The notes beneath the pieces were generated by a model. The model saw only the letters and a list, made by a program, of their open reading frames with translations, made no database searches and had not been told where the DNA came from. 12,306 nucleotides of DNA. Source: Pseudomonadota bacterium (lineage in GTDB: Bacteria; Pseudomonadota; Gammaproteobacteria; Burkholderiales; Burkholderiaceae_B). The stretch is from the NCBI GenBank assembly GCA_023386765.1, contig JAEWJD010000257.1:1-12306 (forward strand), in the 5' to 3' direction. The position numbers were made by a program, and so were the translations under genes. Shown in pieces: positions 7,458-12,306 of this stretch (position 1 is the first letter of the stretch; each line of letters opens with the position of its first letter).

Positions 7458-7901
7458 CAGAACGATGTGCCGCCCCTGTCGTCAGTCCGCAACGAACCGG
7501 GCACGCGAGCGCTTTTTTTGAAGTCTCTGCACAACATCCCGGTTGATCCGCGCCCCACTCGTCGCCCGCCCCCCGAGGCGTGGGGTTAGCCGCCCCCGCC
7601 CGGCAGACCAGAGGCTCGTCGCTTCCAGGGCGACGGAGACATATTGCAAAAAGCGCAACCATGCTGCCGGATATCCGGTACTCAGTGCGCCTCTCTCCTT
7701 TCGATTTTGAAAGCATGGCTATTAACAATTGGGCGCAAGGCCTGCACCGGCCTGCCACGGTATTGTTATAGAGTGGGTAATGATCGGTGCTACGGAAGGC
7801 TTAGGACAAAGCCGCGCAGCAGGATGGTCACAGCCCTGCATGACGCATGCCCCGATACACCGACAGCCCATATCGGATTGTCTTAGTCGAAGGAGGCGCA
7901 A

Positions 7902-7982
7902 TTGGGAAACAGGAAATTCTTGTATTGGTTGGCCGGCGCTATTGTGATCATCGGCCTTATTCTCATGATTCCACCCTGGTAA
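7902..7982 (+). CDS. Small single-pass membrane protein, 26 residues, TTG start
   Basis: A short gene with an almost perfect ribosome site: AAGGAGG (7890-7896) five bases before TTG, then 26 codons and TAA. The product begins fMet-GNRKFLYW and continues LAGAIVIIGLILMIPPW. That is a short positively charged start followed by one transmembrane helix (about residues 8-23) and a PPW tail, which predicts an N-in membrane miniprotein. An in-frame stop at 7884 prevents any longer version, and no ATG lies between that stop and the TTG. Charge, hydrophobic core and ribosome site together argue for a real gene. No family is recognised. Known small membrane proteins of this size often modulate transporters or sensor kinases, but a role here would be a guess. 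Confidence 0.62.
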   Translation: MGNRKFLYWLAGAIVIIGLILMIPPW

Positions 7983-8115
7983 TAAAGCCGGCGGCGCCAC
8001 GCCAGGCATCGCCTCGGGACGGTCCCAGGGGAACGGCCAGCGTCACCCTGATCAAGCCTTCGCCCAAGGCGTCCCACGCCCGGATATGAAGGCACCCGCC
8101 GCGACACCGATGAGA

Positions 8116-8151
8116 AGCCCGCCGGGCGCAACAGGACATCCCCGGCGGGCT
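8116..8151 (+). repeat. 11-bp inverted repeat (stem 1 of an alternative pair)
   Basis: AGCCCGCCGGG (8116-8126) pairs perfectly with CCCGGCGGGCT (8141-8151) around a 14-base loop. No T run follows, so it is not a standard intrinsic terminator. It lies 133 bases after the small membrane ORF and upstream of the Fur-controlled AraC promoter. Confidence 0.6.
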
Positions 8152-8169
8152 CGGGGCTCGCGCCCGGCG
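8120..8169 (+). repeat. 10-bp inverted repeat (stem 2, competing with stem 1)
   Basis: CGCCGGGCGC (8120-8129) pairs perfectly with GCGCCCGGCG (8160-8169). It shares its left arm with stem 1, so the two hairpins cannot form together. This is the geometry of an attenuator, although high local GC makes some such pairing likely by chance. Confidence 0.5.
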
Positions 8170-8182
8170 ATCACGCTGTCTT

Positions 8183-8211
8183 TTGAGCATAACAACGATT
8201 ATCATTACGAT
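8183..8211 (+). promoter_or_regulatory. Promoter with overlapping Fur-like box for the AraC-type regulator
   Basis: TTGAGC (8183-8188) and TACGAT (8206-8211) are 17 bases apart and form a reasonable sigma-70 promoter. Bases 8191-8209 match the 19-bp Fur consensus GATAATGATAATCATTATC at 13 of the 18 non-central positions, with core GATTATCATTA. The box covers the spacer and part of the -10, so iron-loaded Fur would block polymerase. The expected transcript start is about 16 bases before the ATG. Confidence 0.7.
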
Positions 8212-8233
8212 CCTGCTCAACCTACCGCGACCG

Positions 8234-9178
8234 ATGGAGCCCTCGACGTCCTCGCCTTCCCTGGCGCAGCTGTCTATTGCCGACCTGCACGACTTCGGCG
8301 ACCGCTTCGGTATTGACTACCATTTCCCCAGGCAACCTGGCGCGGCGCGCCACGCCGCCGTGCTGCGCGGCAGCGTCCAGGAATTGACGCTCTCATCCGG
8401 ACTGCACGCGACACATTCCCGCCTGGACGTGCTGCGACCCTACGAAACACGCTCGACCGGCCACACGCAGTGTTTTCTCCTGGTGATCCTGCAGGGCTGC
8501 GTGCAACTGGAAATCGCCTCCCGCCAGTATCGGGCGCAGGCCGGCACGGCACTCATTGCCCGGCTGGACGGCCATACCGCGCTCCGTGCCGTCCATGACG
8601 GCGGCCAGCACCTGCAAACCCTGACCCTCGCCCTGGATAGCCGCCAGGGTGCCGACGGCGGCCGCTGGCGTGACGTTGTCCTACCGACGCAACCCTTGTG
8701 TCATTGCTGGCCCGTTCCCGCGGCATTGCTGCAGTCGCTGCGGCATTGGCAGGCGCGCCAGACGCCGGGCGGCCAAGCACAGCGGCTCATGCTGGAGGGC
8801 CTGGCCCTGCAACTGCTCGCCCACGGCCTGGATGCCGCCTCCCCTGCCGAGCCGTCCAGCCTCTCTCCTGCCGAACGTGAACGCCTGGAAGCCATCCGCT
8901 TCCAACTCGACCATGCCCCCGCCCAGGACTACACCGTAGAGCAGCTGGCTGATCTGGCCGCCATGAGCGTCAGCAGCTTTCGCAGCAAATTCCGGTTCCT
9001 GTTTGGCGCACCGGTGTTCCATTACCTGCGCGAACAACGCCTGGCCCTGGCCAGTCATTACCTCCAGCAAGGCTATTCGGTGCAACAGGCGGCCCATCTG
9101 TCCGGCTACGGCCACGCCACCAATTTCGCCACGGCCTTTCGCAGACGTTACGGCATCTCTCCCAGCCGTCGCCCCTGA
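8234..9178 (+). CDS. AraC-family transcriptional regulator, PchR-like, of siderophore uptake
   Basis: Transcription factor of 314 residues with the typical AraC layout: a variable N-terminal effector domain (about 1-225) and two C-terminal helix-turn-helix units. The first is TVEQLADLAAMSVSSFRSKF (234-253). The second begins YSVQQAAHLSGYGHATNF (281-298) and ends AFRRRYGISPSRRP. The LREQRLALA linker is standard. PchR and AlcR regulators of this kind bind a siderophore and activate the adjacent receptor gene. The ATG at 8234 is chosen because an in-frame TTG at 8183 would place the promoter and Fur box inside the gene. No good Shine-Dalgarno precedes the ATG and the leader would be very short. 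It lies 108 bp upstream of the TonB receptor on the same strand. The family is certain; the effector is inferred from context. Confidence 0.9.
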   Translation: MEPSTSSPSLAQLSIADLHDFGDRFGIDYHFPRQPGAARHAAVLRGSVQELTLSSGLHATHSRLDVLRPYETRSTGHTQCFLLVILQGCVQLEIASRQYRAQAGTALIARLDGHTALRAVHDGGQHLQTLTLALDSRQGADGGRWRDVVLPTQPLCHCWPVPAALLQSLRHWQARQTPGGQAQRLMLEGLALQLLAHGLDAASPAEPSSLSPAERERLEAIRFQLDHAPAQDYTVEQLADLAAMSVSSFRSKFRFLFGAPVFHYLREQRLALASHYLQQGYSVQQAAHLSGYGHATNFATAFRRRYGISPSRRP

Positions 9179-9183
9179 ATGAG

Positions 9184-9198
9184 GCCGGCATTGCCGGC
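9184..9198 (+). terminator. Hairpin just after the AraC gene, weak terminator or attenuator
   Basis: GCCGGC-ATT-GCCGGC begins five bases after the AraC stop codon. The stem is strong but has no T run, so termination efficiency is uncertain. It may reduce read-through into the receptor gene. Confidence 0.4.
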
Positions 9199-9245
9199 TC
9201 GCATACGCAATCCACCCGCTTGCATAGCCCGCTGCACGCAGAAGC

Positions 9246-9264
9246 AGCAATAATTCTCATTTGC
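9246..9264 (+). promoter_or_regulatory. Fur-like box upstream of the TonB-dependent receptor gene
   Basis: The segment containing AATAATTCTCATTTGC matches the 19-bp Fur consensus at 11 of 18 non-central positions and contains the ATTCTCATT core common in Fur boxes. It lies 22 bases before the receptor ATG. AATAAT (9249-9254) is a likely -10, with no good -35 at the right distance, which fits a promoter needing an activator such as the upstream AraC protein. Confidence 0.65.
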
Positions 9265-9286
9265 ATAAATTCGAGAGCTGGAAACC

Positions 9287-11395
9287 ATGATTGCGCAGCA
9301 CCGCAGCCCGTTCCGTCTGGCTGTCACCTTTCTGGCCACAGGTATGGCGGCAGCCGCCCACGCCCAGCCGACGCCTCCCTCCCCGAGCGACGACACCCCG
9401 ACCCTCGGCGCCGTCCGCGTCAGTGCGCAGCAAAGTGCCACCAAGCTGCTGACACCCTTGGTCGAAACCCCCCAGGCCGTGTCCGTCATATCCCAGGCAC
9501 AGATGCAAGAGCAGGGTGCCGTCAGCGTTCAACGGGCCGCCTCCTACACTCCTGGCGTCTTCAGCAACCAGGTGGGCGCCTCGAATCGTTTCGACTATCT
9601 GGTGCTGCGCGGTTTCTCCGACGGCAGCCTGGGCAATACCTATCTCAACGGCCTGAAGATCCTGGGCGATACCAATTCGCACAGTTCGCTGGTGATCGAC
9701 CCCTGGTTCCTGGAGAGCATCGAGGTCGTGCGCGGCCCGGCCGCCGTGCTCTATGGCCAGTCCTCGCCCGGCGGTATCGTGGCCTTGCAGACCCGCAGGC
9801 CCGAGTTCGACGCCTTCGGCGAAGTTGAGATCGGCATCGGCAGCAACCGGCAGCGCTACAGCGCCTTCGATCTCAACAACACCGCCGCCGATGGCCGACT
9901 CGCCTGGCGTCTGGACGGCAAGGCCCGGGGCAGCGACACCCAGGTCGACAAGGTCAAGGAAGAGCGCTACGTTCTGATGCCGTCGCTCACCTGGAATGTG
10001 ACGCCCGACACCACGCTGGATCTCATGGCCTACCTGCAGCGCGAGCCGGAAGGCGGCTACCATTCCGGCCTGCCCTATGAGGGCACCGTTGTGCCGCACA
10101 ATGGCCGCAGGCTCTCGCGTTCCTTTTACGAAGGCGAGCCGGGGCATGAAGGCTTTCGCCGCAACCAGACCCTGCTTGCCTATGCCCTGGAACATCGTTT
10201 CAGCGACACGGCGGCGTTTCGCCAGAATGCCCAGTACCTCCAGTCCAGCGTCAAGCTGGACCAGGTCTACGCCTATGGCTGGGCCTCGCCCACCGAACTG
10301 ACCCGCTATTACTCCGGCAGCGACGAAAGCCTGCACGCCTTCACCATCGACAACCAGCTCGAAGTGAGTTTCGATACTGGCTCCATCACCCATCGCGTTC
10401 TCACCGGGCTGGATTATCAACAACGCAAGAACGATGTCGACTGGCCGTCCGGCGCCTTCCCCGCCATCGACGCCTTCAAGCCTGTCTATGGTAGCGGACC
10501 GAGCGCCCTCTACCCGCCGACTCGTGAACGCCACAAACTCAAACAGACCGGCCTCTACATCCAGGACCTGATGTCCTGGGATCAATGGCGCCTGACCCTG
10601 GGTGGACGCTATGACAGCGTCGATATCCGCAGCACCAACCTCGATACCGGCCTGAACAGCACCCTCAAGGATCACCAATTCAGTGGGCGCGCGGCCCTGC
10701 TTTACCTGTTCGACAATGGCGTAGCGCCCTATGTCAGCTACTCCACCGCCTTCACCCCCACCAACTTCGTCGATGCCGGAGGCAAGCTGCTCAAGCCCAT
10801 GGAAGGCGAACAATGGGAGGCCGGGCTGAAGTACCAGCCCGCAGATAGCCGCGACCTGTACGCCCTGTCGGTCTTCAGCATCGAGCAGAAAAACGTCGCT
10901 ACCAAGGAACAGCCCACCGACCCCTATCGGGCAGTGGGAAAGATCCGCTCACGGGGCCTGGAGGCCCAGGCCGACACCTGGCTCACCCGCCAGTTCCGCC
11001 TGCAGGCCAACTACAGTTACAACGATATCCGCTACACCCGCAGCGACGACGGCAATCAGGGCAAGCGCGCCGTCTATGCCCCCCGGCACATGGCCAATCT
11101 GTGGGCCGACTATCACCACAATGGCCGCCTGCAAGGCCTGAGTACCGCCCTGGGTGTGCGCCATGTCGCAGGCCTTCAGTCCGACCGGGCCAACACCCAC
11201 ACCCTGCCCTCGTACACTCTCGTCGATCTGGCCCTGGGCTACGATTTCGCCAACCTGGGCGCCAAAGGCCTGAGCGCCCGGCTCAATGTCCTGAACCTGT
11301 TCGACAAGAAATACGTCGCGGCCTGCAACTCGCTGGAGTTCTGCTACTTCGGCGCCGAACGCAGCGTCACTCTGAACGTGAACTACAAGTTCTGA
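9287..11395 (+). CDS. TonB-dependent siderophore receptor, FhuA-like
   Basis: Outer-membrane receptor that imports a ferric siderophore, probably of hydroxamate type, using energy from TonB-ExbB-ExbD. The 702 residues begin with a signal peptide cleaved about AHA-QP (26/27). A TonB-box-like stretch TLGAVRVSA (39-47) follows. The plug domain has ETPQAVSVI (60-68), LRGF (107-110) and VRGPAAVLYGQSSPGG (148-163). The rest is the 22-strand barrel, ending in an aromatic Phe as outer-membrane barrels do. Cys680 and Cys686 within ACNSLEFCYFGAER match the C-terminal Cys pair of FhuA-type receptors. No N-terminal signalling extension is present, so regulation by an ECF sigma pathway is unlikely. This agrees with the upstream AraC gene and Fur box. 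The exact ligand cannot be assigned. Confidence 0.93.
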   Translation: MIAQHRSPFRLAVTFLATGMAAAAHAQPTPPSPSDDTPTLGAVRVSAQQSATKLLTPLVETPQAVSVISQAQMQEQGAVSVQRAASYTPGVFSNQVGASNRFDYLVLRGFSDGSLGNTYLNGLKILGDTNSHSSLVIDPWFLESIEVVRGPAAVLYGQSSPGGIVALQTRRPEFDAFGEVEIGIGSNRQRYSAFDLNNTAADGRLAWRLDGKARGSDTQVDKVKEERYVLMPSLTWNVTPDTTLDLMAYLQREPEGGYHSGLPYEGTVVPHNGRRLSRSFYEGEPGHEGFRRNQTLLAYALEHRFSDTAAFRQNAQYLQSSVKLDQVYAYGWASPTELTRYYSGSDESLHAFTIDNQLEVSFDTGSITHRVLTGLDYQQRKNDVDWPSGAFPAIDAFKPVYGSGPSALYPPTRERHKLKQTGLYIQDLMSWDQWRLTLGGRYDSVDIRSTNLDTGLNSTLKDHQFSGRAALLYLFDNGVAPYVSYSTAFTPTNFVDAGGKLLKPMEGEQWEAGLKYQPADSRDLYALSVFSIEQKNVATKEQPTDPYRAVGKIRSRGLEAQADTWLTRQFRLQANYSYNDIRYTRSDDGNQGKRAVYAPRHMANLWADYHHNGRLQGLSTALGVRHVAGLQSDRANTHTLPSYTLVDLALGYDFANLGAKGLSARLNVLNLFDKKYVAACNSLEFCYFGAERSVTLNVNYKF

Positions 11396-11421
11396 CGTCA
11401 CCGCCGACCCACGCGGCACGA

Positions 11422-11459
11422 AAAAGCCCGGCCCGGAATCGCTTCCGGGCCGGGCTTTT
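11422..11459. terminator. Bidirectional intrinsic terminator between the receptor gene and ychF
   Basis: A perfect 17-bp inverted repeat (11422-11438 with 11443-11459) with a TCGC loop. It is GC-rich in the core, with A at the left end and T at the right end, so on either strand the stem is followed by T. It lies 26 bases after the receptor stop and 37 bases after the ychF stop, and serves both convergent genes. Confidence 0.93.
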
Positions 11460-11496
11460 CCTTCTCTGCCCCACCAGTGACAGATGAACGGGAAGA

Positions 11497-12306
11497 TCAG
11501 ACGTTGAACAAGAAGTTCATCACGTCGCCGTCCTGGACGATATATTCCTTGCCTTCGGCGCGCATCTTGCCGGCTTCCTTGGCGCCCTGCTCGCCCTTGA
11601 AGGCGATGAAGTCTTCGTAGGCGATGGTCTGGGCACGGATGAAGCCGCGTTCGAAGTCGGTATGGATCACGCCGGCGGCTTGCGGGGCGGTGGCGCCGAT
11701 GGCGACCGTCCAGGCGCGCACTTCCTTGACGCCGGCCGTGAAGTAGGTCTGCAGGCCAAGCAGTTTGAAGGCGGCGCGGATCAGGCGATTCAGGCCCGGC
11801 TCTTCCATGCCCATGTCGGCCAGGAAAGCCTGGCGGTCTTCGTCGGGCAGATCCACGATCTCGGATTCGATGGAAGCGCAGATGGCGACCACCGGCGCAT
11901 TGCGCTGGCTGGCGAACTCGACCAGACGGTCCAGCATGGGGTTGTTCTCGAAGCCGTCGTCGCTCACGTTGCCCACATACATGGCACGCTTGGCAGTGAT
12001 GAAGCACAGCGGCTTGATCAGGGCCATGTCGTCATCGGACAGCCCCAGCGAGCGCACCGGCTTGGCTTCGTTCAGGTGGGCGATGACCTTCTCCAGCACG
12101 CTCACCAGGCGCTGCGCTTCCTTGTCGCCCGAGCGGGCCGTCTTGGCATGACGGTGCAAGGCTTTCTCGGCGGTCTGCAGGTCGGCCAGGGCCAGTTCGG
12201 TTTCGATGACTTCGATGTCGGCAATAGGGTCGACCTTGCCGGCCACGTGCACGACGTTGGGGTCTTCGAAGCAGCGCACCACGTTGACGATGGCGTCGGT
12301 TTCACG
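11497..12306 (-). CDS. ychF: Redox-regulated ATPase YchF (OLA1 family); 5' end beyond window
   Basis: Obg-like P-loop NTPase that prefers ATP and associates with ribosomes. The last 269 residues are present and the frame is open to the right edge; about 95 residues with the P-loop lie outside, given a family length near 363. Visible marks are RCFEDPNVVHVAGKVDP at the start, the helical coiled-coil insertion in the middle, MYVGNVSDDGFENNP, then EEPGLNRLIRAAFKLLGLQT. The highly conserved C-terminal TGS domain has TAGVKEVRAWTV, GATAPQAAGVIHTDFERGFI and the terminal GDVMNFLFNV. The sequence is intact with no frameshift. It is a housekeeping gene convergent with the iron-uptake receptor and functionally unrelated to it. 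Confidence 0.97.
   Translation of the reverse strand, partial: RETDAIVNVVRCFEDPNVVHVAGKVDPIADIEVIETELALADLQTAEKALHRHAKTARSGDKEAQRLVSVLEKVIAHLNEAKPVRSLGLSDDDMALIKPLCFITAKRAMYVGNVSDDGFENNPMLDRLVEFASQRNAPVVAICASIESEIVDLPDEDRQAFLADMGMEEPGLNRLIRAAFKLLGLQTYFTAGVKEVRAWTVAIGATAPQAAGVIHTDFERGFIRAQTIAYEDFIAFKGEQGAKEAGKMRAEGKEYIVQDGDVMNFLFNV

Larger units (their letters stand above)
7024..7901. other. 878-bp stretch without a confident gene; strongly AT-rich to about 7460
   Basis: No protein family, RNA gene or mobile element was recognised here. G+C is 13 of 60 at 7021-7080, 22 of 60 at 7321-7380 and 17 of 60 at 7381-7440, far below the flanking coding DNA. It holds several short dyads: GATAT-CGTC-ATATC (7112-7125), TAACGAT with a ten-base spacer and ATCGTTA (7144-7167), and CGATATT-GCA-AATATCG (7340-7356). 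From about 7480 the composition returns to GC-rich with C/G runs (7561-7600) but still no credible ORF. It may be foreign DNA, a silenced regulatory region or decayed coding sequence. Confidence 0.6.

Noticed and set aside
7495..7519. GC-rich bases before a T7 run (7513-7519), looking like a terminator
   Set aside because: No stem of useful length with a workable loop can be formed directly before the T run.
7303..7521. Plus-strand frame of 72 codons in the AT-rich stretch
   Set aside because: It has no ribosome site, its composition switches from AT-rich to Arg/Cys-rich with the underlying base composition, and it overlaps a slightly better frame at 7293-7457.
7444..8009. Several minus-strand frames of 80-105 codons across 7310-8220
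   Set aside because: They overlap each other, lack ribosome sites and families, and read like translated GC-rich noncoding DNA; the small plus-strand membrane ORF is better supported there.
6780..8180. Insertion sequence, integrase remnant, attachment site or tRNA in the low-GC segment
   Set aside because: No transposase or integrase fragment, terminal inverted repeats with target duplication, or cloverleaf could be found by eye.
8183..8233. Upstream TTG start for the AraC regulator
   Set aside because: It would translate the promoter and Fur box and has no ribosome site of its own.
9257..10813. Minus-strand open frame of 518 codons antisense to the TonB receptor
   Set aside because: It has the Val/Gly/Ala/Asp-rich composition typical of an antisense shadow and covers a receptor gene with clear plug and barrel motifs and the Fur region.
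10949..12007. Minus-strand open frame of 352 codons spanning the receptor end, terminator and ychF
   Set aside because: It runs through a perfect 17-bp bidirectional terminator and overlaps ychF in another frame, and no domain is visible.

Overview
The window looks like a chromosomal segment from a GC-rich betaproteobacterium of the Alcaligenaceae, most likely close to Bordetella or Achromobacter. The reasons are the type of YchF, the FimA-like pilin, the BvgS-style hybrid sensor and the pairing of a FhuA-type receptor with an AraC regulator behind Fur-like sites. This placement rests on protein resemblance only and is not proven.

Left part, positions 1-6933, minus strand. In transcription order it holds an unrecognised 139-residue ORF (6933-6514), a very large hybrid histidine kinase (6400-3173), an RcsB-like LuxR-type response regulator (3010-2330), an amino-acid permease of the APC superfamily (2295-958) closed by a clear intrinsic terminator (899-923), an unrecognised Cys/Trp-rich 135-residue protein (742-335), and the start of a chaperone-usher pilin gene (275 to beyond the left edge). 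The kinase carries sensor, PAS-like, HisKA, HATPase, degenerate receiver, receiver and HPt modules on one chain. It can therefore in principle run a complete His-Asp-His phosphorelay to the adjacent regulator. The permease follows the regulator by 34 nt and is probably co-transcribed.

Middle, about 6780-8180. This stretch is compositionally different from its flanks. It is very AT-rich from about 6790 to 7460 (for example 13 of 60 bases are G or C at 7021-7080 and 17 of 60 at 7381-7440, against 39 of 60 at 10081-10140). It has no confidently identified gene apart from the 139-residue ORF at its left end. At its right end is a 26-codon ORF (7902-7982) with a near-perfect Shine-Dalgarno, a TTG start and one membrane helix. 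After that come two mutually exclusive GC-rich hairpins (8116-8169).

Right part, plus strand. An iron-uptake module consists of an AraC/PchR-type regulator (8234-9178) whose promoter overlaps a Fur-like box, and a FhuA-type TonB-dependent siderophore receptor (9287-11395) behind a second Fur-like box. The likely circuit is that Fur represses both genes when iron is plentiful, and the AraC protein with a siderophore activates the receptor under starvation. A perfect 17-bp inverted repeat with A and T tails (11422-11459) separates the receptor from the convergent housekeeping gene ychF (minus strand, running off the right edge).

No tRNA, rRNA, insertion sequence, integrase or CRISPR array was seen.
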